DNA of 64,000 bases, from positions 2,170,001 through 2,234,000 of the forward strand of contig JABWDB010000014.1 in the NCBI GenBank assembly GCA_019614645.1, in the 5' to 3' direction. The notes under the pieces were generated by a model. It had not been told where the DNA came from and made no database searches. It was given only the letters and a program-made list of their open reading frames with translations. Source of the stretch: Stratiolaelaps scimitus. Lineage: Eukaryota; Arthropoda; Arachnida; Mesostigmata; Laelapidae. Numbering within the stretch: position 1 is the first letter of the stretch; each line of letters starts with the position of its first letter. Shown here in pieces: positions 1 through 11,858 of this stretch. The translations under genes and the position numbers were made by a program.

Positions 1-3000
1 CCTATCGTGGATTCTTCGGGACCGGAATGACGTAAGAAAAGCCGTAGTTGGTATGAAGAAAATGCAAAGAAGGTTTCCCCCCCCACGAAATCTCATCGAA
101 TAACGGCCCTCTCTATTCAGATTTTTTTTTCCTCCACGCGCATCCTCGTTGACAAGCCTATCATTTTCTGTAATATAATCTATATACGCATATACCTTCA
201 ATACATAGATTTCTGCAAGGACATGATGGGTGATGGGCACATACTTCGTTGTGATAATTATATATTTTATTGTGATTTAAAAGAGCTAATAGACTCGGAT
301 GTGCCAAGTGATTTGACTCTCTGGTTAGATCTTTCGGAAGATATACTCGGCGACCTGAAGAAGGTCGAACGATTAGGTAAACGCACAAGGATTGCGTATT
401 CTCACAAACACCACATATATTTTGCAGGTCTCCTGTGTATGTGGTTATTTTAAATATTAATTTATTTACTAGGTTATATTAATTGATTATTAATCATTCA
501 TATATGTATTTATCTGACCTTAATTTCGCTAACTTCACCTAAGACAGCTGGCCAGTATTCGCGTCGTGGCTGTATATAATAGAGCACATGAACCTGTCCG
601 GGCGCTAAGGAATTGCAGTGCGAGCGATAAAGACAAGAGGAGTGATTTTTTTCTTGGTGGGTTGACGATAGTATACATCAGATTCCTAAAGCTTAATCTT
701 GAAATGGTTCACACTTAAGCAATCTCTAATAATTAGAATACTAGGTTTGATTATGTGTGCCTCTCCTTTTCTAAAGTCCGACCAGGTAGACAATACTCTC
801 GCGATTTACAAAATTCAACATCTGCATGTCGACTCGAAAAAAATATATATGGGTCCAAAGTTTTATATATATATATATATCTACATATATATATATATGA
901 CTGCCAAAACATTTATTTTATATTGTTGTGTGTTTTAATATAAATAATAATTGGAGAACCACTTGGGGACGGGGTGCCAGGCCGAGGCCAACTCATGTTT
1001 TCGAGGGTGGCGATGGCATTGCCTTTTGCAAGAGAAGATCACGCCTTTGAGGAGATTGGCAGTGAGGGGGCCACTACCTCCGCCGCCGCCGCCGCCTACT
1101 AGAGTTAGTTCGTAAATAAAACATTTTGTGTCAAGCAAAATGACACTCTCAGTTCGCGCATGGGGTGCGGACCTCTGATATCGTGTCAATGACTGAAAGC
1201 TCCTCTTTTGGATGTCCATTTTTTGTACTGCTGTGTTAATCCTAATCAACGATTTACCAGAGGCGGGTGATTCACAAATCCTATGCAGATCATTTGAAAC
1301 TCGTGATCGTTTGCACCGGTCATCTACAGCTAACGATGGAAAATCATGGCAATTGACGCGGGCAAGTAATTGCAGTGTGGTGTTGAGAGAATAACGTGGC
1401 TACTCTCTACGATCTTTAGTCAGCACAACAACGAATACGCCCTTGATTTGGGTCTTCATATGACGGAGGTCATACGATCTACCTCCATGATTTGTAACAC
1501 GATTTTCAGATGTTGTGTCCATAAGAAAGAGCACTTCTTCGAGTACATTCCCAAAAGCATACCTGTGGCGAAGTTTCTACATTGCTCGGTGGTCTGGAGA
1601 CCCCATTCGAAAAAAGTAGATGCAGGAGCGCTAAAAGGAGAGAGAAAGAGAGAGAGTTGACTCCAAGTTTATGTGGCGTAGACGGTGTTATGTGCAAAAC
1701 GAGCCAGCTCAACGTCATCCATAAGCGAATTGTCCGATGACCCCAATATCCGCATGCATAAAAGGCTACAAATAGCAACATAAAAGATGCCCTGGCATTA
1801 GACCGAATCATTTGCACGGTGGACAAGTTATTTGTACAGTTATGGTCGCTCCAACTGAGCGCCTAATCACCATATTTTCAGGACAGTTGTCACGGCTCTA
1901 CCACAAAAAAACACAGGCTTAACACACAGTCGGTACAAAAAATATAAAATGTCGTACAAATATACTTTGCAAAAAGGGATATATATGTAGATGCTAATGT
2001 CTTAACTGTTTTTGGCTCAATGTATTCGAATTGTCAAACAATCTTCAGAAAATAAGAACGTTGTGATATGACAACGAAAATAGCTCAGCATCATCCATCA
2101 GGTGTTTTTTTTTATTGTACACTAATATCAGGGAGGCTACATTCTAAGAGTGTATTAAACTTTGGTGACTTTTTCTAAAACTCTCCAACAGCTTAATCTG
2201 TGTTCGTATATATGTTCATGTATATTTGTATTACTCGTTGTTAACTGGCTACACGACCAGGGTGAATAAACGAATAGTATATAATATTATATTAATCTGT
2301 GGTGCGAGCTTTTGTGTTCACCATATGATGATTTTGCAATGCACTGCGTATTCAGTAGAAAGGTATATATATACACATAACGAAATTATCTAGATTCGTA
2401 TTACAGTACAGGAAGAATAGCGCCGTAGCTGTGTTACGGTGATGGTCGTCTGCTGATTAAGCAAATCATCGTCTTGTGGTCTCGGACGCTCTATGCGGAC
2501 GATCGCAGTGGAACCCGCGTCACGTCTGTGGTGGAGGACGACAGCGCCGAGACGAGACGATGGCATTAGAGCCAGAAGGGATTGGATTAGGTTGGGTGAA
2601 GCGGAAGACGGAGTTGTAGGAAAGACGTGAGATTAAGTTCAGACGACGCGAGGGGGTCACCAAGGCGATGGTGATGGCTACGGATCGTTGTGCCGTCGTG
2701 CATATCGTTTTAGGGAGCGTCTTTTTTTTTGGGGGTGGGCTATGTCTGCACATTGTACTCTTTCGTTGCTGTCGGATCGTACCTACATCTGAGGTTTGGC
2801 AGGACCTGGAAACCTGTCGCCTTTTTCGGTCTAGCCTTACGATGGCGTCCCGACGGCAACGACCGGGAAAATGAAACGCTGGGAGCACTGTATACCAGGG
2901 TAGCCATTCACGGGTAGCTAGGCGGGAAGGACAAAATGTCCTACCGTTCTTGCTGTGCTGTATGTGTGTCGATTTATTGGTGATGTCGATGGAGACGGTG

Positions 3001-3656
3001 ATAGGCAGTGATGCTGTGGTGTCCAGGGCGTACCTGCGGTATTGATATCCCAAAAAGTGACCCACCGCCTGCTGTCGTGCTGTGCATCAGACGGTGTTTT
3101 TCTGACTCCGGGCACGATCAGGGCCAACAATCCAGCGCAATAGGGGGCAAAAAGGCGACAGGAAAAAGATACTGAGAGAGAATTGGAGGGAATCATGAGA
3201 AACGAGGTAAACTGGGAGGAAGTGAGAGAGCGGCACTTAAGCGGCAGATATTCAGTTGGGTCCGTTAATTCAGACAACGGGATAGGAGCTGGCGAAGCCA
3301 TCCCTCGGACAGACTACAGTATCCAACAGAAACAAGCGTAGGCAGTGATAGCTCAAACCGCACAGCATGCTGCTGTAGATTTGCCAAATTTCCTATTCTT
3401 ACACACCGCTCTCTATCCGCTGTGTGACCTGTTCCGGCGGGAACCCATGTGGTGTCTACTGAAAAGCCATGCAAACTGCTATGAAATGCATATGCTCGTG
3501 TGAACGCGAACTGCCTGCCGGTGCTATACTAATTCCCCTAGGGGAAGTCCCTCGGGTCAGGACGGCCGCCCCGTGTTGATACGTCTCGGCCAAACGGGTG
3601 AGGGGACACACTGAACGTAGGATGGCTCTTGGCCTGACGGCGAAAGCCACTGACTG

Positions 3657-3659
<3 letters not shown>
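1..3659. other. no gene recognised
   Basis: AT-rich sequence with small TA and CCG runs (1079-1096) and a pyrimidine/purine run at 1639-1657. Frames at 2520-3301 on the minus strand are moderately long but show no recognisable domain. Confidence 0.5.
864..898. repeat. (TA)n microsatellite with CTACA interruption
   Basis: Two TA blocks separated by TCTACA. Confidence 0.9.

Positions 3660-3692
<33 letters not shown>
3660..3692. repeat. (TA)n microsatellite
   Basis: 33 bp of pure TA. Confidence 0.95.
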
Positions 3693-3693
<1 letters not shown>

Positions 3694-4068
3694 GAGTTCC
3701 GTGCTTGCCTTCAGCTTTACGGATTACTGCCCCTTGTATAGAAGGAGCCTCAAGCTTAATGTATAATAACAATCATACTAACCGCTAACGGCCACAGCAG
3801 TGGCAATACAGTCTGTCACAAGCGAGGACGGCGCCGAAATGTGTAGGTACTTCTATACATAGCCGGTGGTTAGTTGGTTGGTCCGTCGGTCGGCAAGTGA
3901 TTCATTTATTCGTTCACTCATTCATTCACCTGTACGAGCTGTCATCAGTAAACGCAGCTGGCGAAGCCGCTCGAAGCAGGCACGTCCCTGGCTGACCGGC
4001 TGGCCGAGGCTGCACTTCACCGATGAATGGAGCTGAACTCATTCAGTCGATATGGGATGGAGCAATTC

Positions 4069-4090
4069 TTATTATTATTATTATTATTAT
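4069..4090. repeat. (ATT)n microsatellite
   Basis: Seven ATT-type units. Confidence 0.9.
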
Positions 4091-4596
4091 GGGCAAGTAC
4101 ACAGACGAGAGGAAGGGATCTCGTGTCATGACTGATGTATCTGGATCGGTGTGGGTGCGTGTTCTCAACGTGTAGATATCGACATTGGGTAGAAAAAGAG
4201 GCATTGGAGGACGAAGCACGTACATGCGCTAGTAGTATTATGGACTAATGAACTTCGAATGATTATCATTTTGATTAAAAATGAATTGCTGCCGAGATGT
4301 CTAGATAAATGTGTGTATGTCAAATAAATCAAATACCATGAGTGTATTATTGTAACCCCTCAAGAATAACCTTGCTAAATAGCACATCGCTCATGTTCAC
4401 TCTGCTGAAACCACGGGCGGTTGAGCCGCGACGAAATTCCGAACGTTAGTGCGAACGTAAGTTTGACAGGTGAACTCACCAGCGTCAAACGGCGCATTGG
4501 CATTTCGAATACTTATTATACACACAAACATTTTATTGAGACGAATAAATAACTTTGTAATTTAAAATGGTCGGACCCACTGTGCGCAAATCAATC

Positions 4597-4619
4597 AAAT
4601 ATATATATATATATATATA
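4597..4619. repeat. (AT)n tract at the mariner insertion site
   Basis: Pure AT ending exactly at the left TIR. The sequence right of the element (5905-5911) is also ATAT-rich, so the element landed in or next to an AT microsatellite. Confidence 0.9.
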
Positions 4620-4644
4620 TTAGGCTGTCCCAAAAAAACCGCAC
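4620..4644 (+). repeat. left terminal inverted repeat of the mariner element
   Basis: 25 nt, beginning TTAGGCTGTCCC and ending ACCGCAC. It pairs with the right end with only a few mismatches and one A-run length difference (seven A on the left, six T on the right). Confidence 0.9.
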
Positions 4645-4876
4645 TGCTGTCATCTTATGCCGTATTCTTATTATTCGGAGATTTGAATTCAAACTTGGCG
4701 CGTAGTGAGACACAACACTTAACAAGCAGCCGGCGCTAAAGCCGCTAGCATTCGGCTTTCGTTGGGCGTTCGAAATGGCAACTGGCGGACCAGGTCCCTC
4801 AGACTTGCACTATCAGAGGGAGACTGCCAGGTTATAGTTCCAACGGAAGAAATGTCCAGCTTAAATACATCGAGAG

Positions 4877-5904
4877 TTGGTTAGTGTGCACGGGCATAAT
4901 GCCCTAAGTCGACGACAGGTGTTCTGCTGGTGTGCGCAGTTAAGGCAGGGCGACTGGGCCATTAATGAACACCGAGGGCGCCTACCCCTCACCGAATCTC
5001 GATTAGACGAACGGATCAAGATAATCGAAAAAGCTTTTGAGCAAACTAGAGCTTGGTCATAGGCGACTTTGGCGACTGAAATTGGTGCGCCTCGTGAAAC
5101 ATGTCGTCGAATTATTAAAAATAATCTGAGGATGCGGACAAAAAGAGCCCCTCATTAACTCGGTCCTGGCCAACTGAAAATGCGTGACGAGAGCTCTCGA
5201 GACAATTTGAAGATACACAGGCAGCAAATGAGTTGCTTAGAGCGTACCGTTGCAGTGAACCAGATATGGGTCACCATGTATAGGGGACCGGAAAATGATC
5301 AAGTGAAACAGTGGCTACGACCAGGTGAACAGGCAATGGAGGTAGCATTGCCAAATAGATTCGACCTAAAGTAATGGTAGCACTTCACATGGATTTCGAC
5401 GGAAATTGCTACTACGGGATTTTGGGCCCAAAAGAAAAAATGGACTCGGCTCGATATCTTGAGTTCTTGGAGGGACTCATGAATAATTGGCATAGCAATA
5501 GGAAGCACCGGGTGTGGCTGCTCGATGACAATGCTAGGGTACATCGTTGCGATGAAATTATGTTCTGGCTTAAGGCCAACAAGATTGAGCGGTGTCGTCA
5601 CCCCCCCCCCCATTCTCTCGATTTTAGCCCGTGTGACTATGGTTGTATCCATCAGTTAAAGAGGGCTATAGGCGGCCAAAGATATGCAAACATCGATTTG
5701 CTCCGAGAGGCCTTAAATAACCATGTTATAAATGGGAATAGAAATGGTGCATACCTAGCAGTCAGAAAGCTGCCAGAACTCTGGGGCCAGTGTATAAATA
5801 AAAGAGGAGCATACCTCAAACTCATACTAAAAATCTTTGTTTTAACTCACTTCGTTTCGCCGATATTGACATTTATATCTGTGCGGTTTTTTGGGTCAGT
5901 CTAA
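4877..5904 (+). pseudogene. mariner transposase pseudogene
   Basis: The N-terminal part (from about 4904, residues SRRQVFCWCAQLRQGDW) matches the helix-turn-helix region of mariner transposases, and LATEIGAPRETCRRI at about 5066-5110 matches the second DNA-binding helix region. In-frame stops lie at 5060-5062 (TAG) and 5156-5158 (TAA). A frameshift around 5355-5368 moves the frame from 2 to 1, where PKVMVALHMDFDG resumes the catalytic domain. The first catalytic Asp appears as Asn (VNQIWV, where the family has D-E-x-W-V). The second is in LDDNARVH (5527-5529) and the third in SPCDYG (5635-5637), with 35 residues between them instead of the mariner-typical 34. The C-terminal VRKLPELWGQCI is the family's conserved end. 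The frame terminates in a TAA inside the right TIR. The upstream start region is not convincingly recognisable. Confidence 0.9.
5881..5904 (-). repeat. right terminal inverted repeat of the mariner element
   Basis: 24 nt. Read on the minus strand it begins TTAGACTGACCC and ends ACCGCAC, mirroring the left end. The TA target duplication follows at 5905-5906. Confidence 0.9.
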
Positions 5905-6222
5905 TATATGTATATTGACGTATTGAATGGATAATTACCGTAGATTCCCTGGACACCGTCCAATCGTGCCTTTGTTCATATTAATACGAAGTAACATGAC
6001 TTCAATTATTGTAAGATATCGACTCCACTATTCCAAATACCCCTCATTAAAATGGCTATGCATATTTCGAGAGCAGTATCGCCCCCATAACTTCCTTCAC
6101 AACTACGGACTACTGCCTAAATTAGTCACGCCGGCAGTCCGCCTCCGAGAAATCACTTTGCTCTGCTCTGGATAAATATTTAGTGAACGCGATTATATTT
6201 TTTAGCTTGAGAGTGCGACTCC

Positions 6223-7017
6223 GTGAATCTCCGGATCATGCGACGATTGCTATCCGTGCCCCAATGCTCGCATGCGTGGGGGTCGCTTGGATTGGTTGGA
6301 TGCTTGGATCCCTGCTCTCGCAAACTGAGGGAAGCCGGCCGACGGCTCCGGGGGCGAGTTGTCGCCATGGTCCTGGGAGGACAGTGGCCATCGTCTCCGT
6401 TCCTCCTCCTGCTGCTGCTACTGAAGTTGAAAAGAAGCGACCATAGATCTCAGGCAGGGACACCAGGACTCGGCGCGGGGGGTCTTGGACGAGTACGAGC
6501 TATTATATACTACGGGAGCGGCGGCGGTGGTGGAGCGCGGGGTTTAGGGGGTTATGCGAGGTCAGGGCAGCTCACGGAAGACCTGCATTCAGGCAGGCAG
6601 GGGGGATATGCCGGTGCAGTGAACACCATGACGATGACGATGACGACGACGACGATGACCACTACGATGGCGACGAGCAGCAGCAGCAGCAAGGGGACGA
6701 CCCGATATGCGAATGAATATTCTATGCTAATTCACTACTGGATGAGGAGAGGAACCCTAATGACCAGAGCAATGATATATGTGCAGAAGTCGGTGGCTAG
6801 ACGGTCGGTTGCTTGGCGCCGTTCGTTAGCTCTATGCCGCGATGCTATGCTAGAGCTATCACTATGTAAGTCGCTCTGGATCGGGTCTCGGAAGAGCGGA
6901 CAGAGGCGGATTGGGTTTGGCGGACAGCACTGGCAGCAAAATCCACAAGCCCACCCATACAACAACTCCCCCGAATATGACTTCTACGAAGAAGTCTTGC
7001 TTCTATACAAAATGTGA
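6223..7017 (+). other. longest open frame in the window, probably not a gene
   Basis: The frame is 264 codons, made largely of low-complexity blocks (Leu run, Gly run, Thr/Met run, Ser5). The alternative frame 6447-6716 turns the same triplets into an acidic Asp run followed by Gln5. The region is GC-rich and relatively poor in stops in several frames. I see no domain, leader or splice-site support. It might hide exons of a real gene or regulatory GC-rich DNA. Confidence 0.15.
6626..6692. repeat. ATGACG/ACG/CAG triplet-rich tract
   Basis: Imperfect GATGAC and GAC units grade into AGC units. It reads as Thr/Met, poly-Asp or Arg depending on frame, ending in Ser5 or Gln5. Sequences like this occur both in coding acidic tracts and in plain microsatellites. 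Confidence 0.85.
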
Positions 7018-7069
7018 CGGAGCCTGTGACACGGGCAGTAGCAGCCTCCTTCTGCTGGTCAAAAGGGAA

Positions 7070-7090
7070 TACTACTACTACTACTACTAC
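7070..7090. repeat. (TAC)7 microsatellite
   Basis: 21 bp of pure TAC/ACT. Confidence 0.9.
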
Positions 7091-8403
7091 GAGATGACTA
7101 CAGTTACCAGACACGATGACCGCCACTGACCGATCGACAGTCCTCTCATCGTCTGTAGTTATTTTCCTATCCGGCAAGCGCTTATCAAGTCAAACGAGCG
7201 CCTGGCATCTACAGCATCTCAAGAGTCCGCATCCACCAGGCAGGACAAGAACTGTGCCGACATTGTCTAATACACTTTTTCACGTTTCAACTACGAACTA
7301 CTGTGAAATTAGTTTTCGATTACTAACGACTGGTTCCATCATAAAAAAAACAATAATAGAAGAAGATAGAGCAAAATTTGTTCCCGTTGTACTAATCAAA
7401 TTATTCCAGTTGTAAATGCAACCCCAGGACTATCTGGATCGAAAGCAGAAAGCGTTCACCGTATTTGTTGATCCAGTCTCGATTGAAGTTTCACCCTCTC
7501 GCCTCGATGACATATTCATCTCTGGCTTACCTAATGTAAATATCATTGAATGTTTCTATTATAGTTATGCACCCTTGTATCCCACTTCGAGATACGCGAC
7601 TGTGCACTTATGATTCAGTGTAACTGTCTCCCTCGAAGGGCACTATTTCTCTTAGACAAATGATTCCTCTAGAAAAAAGTTACTCGAAACGTGTTTTTTT
7701 TTTTGGCGTTATAATATACGACGCACGTGAACCACTCAGTCAATAATAAGCCAGTAATGTGGGACGGATTTACAAAGCCATCCACAATAGCCGGGTTACA
7801 AAGCCCCAGGCTTTAGGAAATTGCTAAGCACTAATTACTTGAATACAACGAAACTTGTCACGAAAACTGAAAAGCCAAAAATTGCCACTAGATATCGTAA
7901 CGCATACAGCAACAACATATAGAACCATTTAATTGGCCAATAATAGAAAGAGTTCGATAACATAAAAAATAGTTGTTCGTTCGTAAAAATACACCATAAA
8001 CATAATAGTTCTTCAGACGGTTTTGATCGAATATATTTGACGCCATTCGTTTCATGAAACGAGCTTTATAGTGCATATAATACCTTCCAGTTTGTGGCTG
8101 AATTATTTAGGCTACTCAGGATAATAGGACAACAATAAGGATAACGGTAATGTGCATAGACTGGCCCGACAAAATTGATCTCAGAGCCCGTGTTATTTTG
8201 TCCATTGTCGTTTCGTTCAATGTCGAAGTTCACCGCCAAAGAATAATGATGACAACAATAATGACCTGTTAGTCAGAGCTGCGACGGATGACATTCTCTG
8301 TGATAAGCTATAACGGCCAGTGCATGTTCCCCATTGCTAGAACGATTCACATGAGTTCGGGCTGAATTCGGCCTGTTACGTTCTATGACAGCTGTCAGAG
8401 TAA

Positions 8404-8427
8404 ATATATATATATATATATGTATAT
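8404..8427. repeat. (TA)n microsatellite
   Basis: TA tract with one TG interruption. Confidence 0.9.
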
Positions 8428-8503
8428 AACCCATTTCTTGCCTAAACCTATTGCGATGTATGATAAATGTGTCACCTTATATATTTCATGTGCCACGTGC
8501 TGA

Positions 8504-8521
8504 TCTCTCTCTCTCTCTCTC
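8504..8521. repeat. (CT)9 microsatellite
   Basis: Pure CT dinucleotides. Confidence 0.9.
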
Positions 8522-10022
8522 CCTTCAAATTAATTACGCCCCTCAGGCGGTTGTAATGTCTAGGAAAAGTAGACCTGCTTCCGATTACATAAGTAATGAC
8601 AACGGCAGTTGCAGCAGCAGATGAATAGTAATTAATATTAGCGATGATTTGGCTTCTAGCTGCACGTTGGCCACACTTCCCAGGTTGTGAGTACCAAATG
8701 CAAACAACATTCACAGAGCAATTGATTAACGAAAACGAACAAAGCATAGACGCCAATTAAGATAGCTATCATGATTCGACGATGCAATCATGGACTGTGA
8801 TAAAATGGCACGAATACAGATCATAGCGTTCGCATTGGAAAGAGCACTTCAAATTTTAGATCCGTTGGCTTCAATGCACCACGGGGGTCTGTTGTGGGCA
8901 AGCATCTATTCCGTAGTAAATTTATACCCTGTATATTTAAAGTCATACAAGTTAAGTGTCCAGGTGGTTCAAGTGATGACGTCGGCGAGGATACGACCAT
9001 TCAGTAAAGGACCGATAAAAATAGACACTCTGAGTGTATCCACCGTCTACGTCTACAACGAATTTTCTCTATTGAGACTATACATGAATGTGAGCAGATC
9101 AATGTGAGTATCCTCTTTTCAAAACGCCACAAATCAGGGTTGATCCCCAAGAGGGCTCTGCAAAAATAGAGGAATAACATATGTCATCCTTTGCCGCGGC
9201 TGACAGTTTGGGGGTCCCCTTCTCCAGGGATCTCAAGGGATGGCAAGGCACAAAAGGAGTATCGAAGAAATGTCACGCCACCATTTCCTGATTGGTTGGA
9301 ATAAACCAGTGAGGGTCTGACCAGGATCGAGTGAAGCGATCCTTGAAACCATAGTATCTATGTGTGGAGAACAACATATCCGAATGTCGTAGGCAAACTG
9401 TAGATAGTTCATATTGATACAATAAGAATGTTATAAGGGGAATATCCCTGACATGGATCTGTACGTCTCCAGTCATAAGCCATAGAACATCATAAATATC
9501 GCAAATCTCACACCCCAGATAAAAACTTGATTTAGTAACGTTTAAGCCCCAAAAATGGTATTTCAATCCTAAACTAAAGAAAGGCCAAACCCCAATAGCG
9601 AGCACAATGAACACTTAGGTACGACTGAATGAACCAACTGTTCAATCACGTTCTCAAGATAAACCTTCGTGAGCTGAGAGCTCCCAACTATTTTATAATT
9701 GTGCGCAATCCCTGCCGGTAGACGTTGCTTGATGAGGTCCCCAATGATATTGCATACTTATAGGATGTTTGCTTCTTAAGATCTCAACGACCGAGGTAAG
9801 AAATCGTGTGATATGTTGTTTGAGCCCTTGCGAGCAATCGATATCCAATTATGACAAACAAGCCATAAACGAATTGATTAAATTTGTGATTTGTAGTAGA
9901 TCAAAGCAAAAGTTCCCCACTTTGAAAGTATTAATGTCTGAGCTCTCAATATTATACGGAGAGGACAACATCCATTAATACGAATGCATCTTGGTGATGT
10001 CGATTAATAAAAGTCTTTCAAA

Positions 10023-10043
10023 ATAATAATAATAATAATAATG
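10023..10043. repeat. (AAT)7 microsatellite
   Basis: Directly precedes a SINE family 2 tail fragment. Confidence 0.9.
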
Positions 10044-10056
10044 ATAATGCGGTGTG

Positions 10057-10106
10057 TAAAAGCAATACCATGGATATTAAGTGCTGGTTGAGAATAAGCC
10101 CGGAAA
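10057..10106 (+). repeat. SINE family 2, 3' tail fragment
   Basis: Plus-strand AAAAGCAATACCATGGATAT, then TAAGTGCTGGTTGAGAATAA, then GCCCGGAAA. It is preceded by an (AAT)n tract. It differs from the 16.43 kb copy by scattered, mostly transition changes. Confidence 0.62.
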
Positions 10107-11056
10107 TTTACGCAATGCCGCGTGTCAGCCTTTTGTGGATAGCAGCGCAAACTCGTTGAATGTCCATCACTGCAGAAGATCATACTCGTCGAAAACAACG
10201 CAAGCGATCTTGGCTGTGGCAGGTGAACGATTTGACCACCTTTTCTATAGGTCCCTTATCAAGTAGCGGCTACAATAGGGTTGTTCTCGCTACAACCGAG
10301 CAAATTTAGAAATACTATTCATTACTAGCGGGAATAATTGCTATGGAGATAATTTAAGAACTAGCTGACTAGTTAAGAACTAAAGAGTAGAAAGGCGGTG
10401 TTATTTCCTTTAATTAACTTTGCCATCGTGGGTCAATGGAAAACAACTTCAACAGAATAGAAACACATCTGAATGATACGAAAACAACAAAACAGTCGAA
10501 TCTTTGAACGAAAGGGACATCATGAAATCTAGAAGCTCGAGGTTTATCGCTTTAGAAGAAGGGAGGAGATGCTTTTAGGTTTAAGCCATAGGCCACAATG
10601 ATGAGTAGACAAGGCTAATGCACCGATCTGAGTGGTCTCTCTCAACCATATTTGAGTAATCTGCAAGAAAACACGCTAAATCGAAATGTATGTAGGCTTT
10701 ATTAATCAGAACTACGGCCGTGCGTGTGATTCGCACATAGCGTTAGTACATCAATGCACCTGGTAATATTGAATGCAAGGTGGGACCGTGAGTGCGGCAC
10801 CGTATGATAACGCATGAACGGCTGTTATTATTCGTTATATAAAATTCTAGCTAAAGCTAAGGCAGCCCAGCAAACGACTTCCCTCAAGGGACAAAAGAGC
10901 GACCATTATTATGTATGAACGAGGCCTACAGAGAGTATACGATTGCTGTGGCAAAAATAACCTGTGCAATTGTTCTGAAACGGGACAACCTTTTTTGTCC
11001 CATTATGGAACACAGGAAGGGATAGGTACTCCGACCACGAGACAGTGCCGATTAGT

Positions 11057-11095
11057 TATATATATATATATACTCATATACATATATATATATAC
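11057..11095. repeat. (TA)n microsatellite, interrupted
   Basis: TA blocks interrupted by CTC and C. Confidence 0.9.
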
Positions 11096-11401
11096 AAGAG
11101 CAATTCCTTGTATGACTGCCCGATCTAATGGAGGGTTTTGTATGTAATGGCCACATAATAACATAATGCTAATAGTTTGTATCGTGCAATCTATGACACA
11201 AGACCGGGCATAATGACGCTTATATCACAATGTGAACAATGCATTTTAAGTAGAATCGTTGATTGCTTGCCGCGGCGCTTGGAGAGAACACTATCAGCTA
11301 TCAAAACGATTGCTGCGAAATTGATTGTGATGCAAATGTTTAACCCATTCGCTGAACTCGCCTCGCGATCTAGTCCATTAAATCCGAATCCTATACCAAT
11401 A

Positions 11402-11428
11402 TTATAATAATAATAATAATAATAATAA
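11402..11428. repeat. (TAA)n microsatellite
   Basis: About nine TAA units. Confidence 0.9.
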
Positions 11429-11743
11429 AGTACAAACTAGTTATCACAATGGAATAGGCGCAGGGCACTTTTAGCGAGAATGTGAGAACAGATTATACCA
11501 CTACGCTGTAAGCGTAAATACAGTACTCTGATATTAGCTACAAACAGCTGCCACTCTAACGAACAGTTGATTTCCTCCAACGACGTCAGGTATAGATAAT
11601 CCAGCTTCGCCGACGATTCAGCCAATGGACAAGTGTTGAAATCGTCTATTTACGACGTTCTACTAAAACACAGCGAACGGAGACAGGCACCGCTGTGTTC
11701 GGTAGACACGGCTAGTTCTTCTGTTTGCTTGTTTTACAATGCA

Positions 11744-11858
11744 ATTTTCCAGGGCTGACTCTCAGCCAAGATTTAAAGCCGTTATTAGCTACTGAATATT
11801 TTCCGGGCAGATTCGCACTGAACATTGGCTTCCACGGTACAACTGCTTTCGGCTGCTG
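11744..11858 (-). repeat. SINE family 2 fragment with doubled tail
   Basis: On the minus strand GAAAGCAGTTGTACCGTGG leads into a GCCCGGAAAA tail (about 11799-11808), and 25 bases further a second tail GGCTGAGAGTCAGCCCTGGA ends at 11744. The second tail carries the perfect hairpin GGCTGA-GAG-TCAGCC. The doubled tail suggests a nested insertion or a tandem duplication. Confidence 0.6.

Larger units (their letters stand above)
4620..5904 (+). mobile_element. mariner-family DNA transposon, full length but inactive
   Basis: A 1285-bp element bounded by terminal inverted repeats starting TTAGGCTG on the left and, read inward from the right, TTAGACTG. It is flanked by TA on both sides (4618-4619 and 5905-5906), the target duplication expected for Tc1/mariner elements. 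It sits in an AT-dinucleotide tract, which offers many TA targets. The single encoded protein reads as a mariner transposase on the same strand but is broken by two in-frame stops and at least one frameshift, so this copy should not be able to move by itself. Length (about 1.3 kb), TIR length (24-25 nt) and gene layout all fit the mariner family. The subfamily was not assigned. Confidence 0.93.
5907..10022. other. no gene recognised apart from the GC-rich 6.2-7.0 kb segment
   Basis: Mixed AT-rich DNA with microsatellites. Frames at 7116-7613, 8472-8756 and 9273-9614 show no domain and no leader. Confidence 0.45.
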
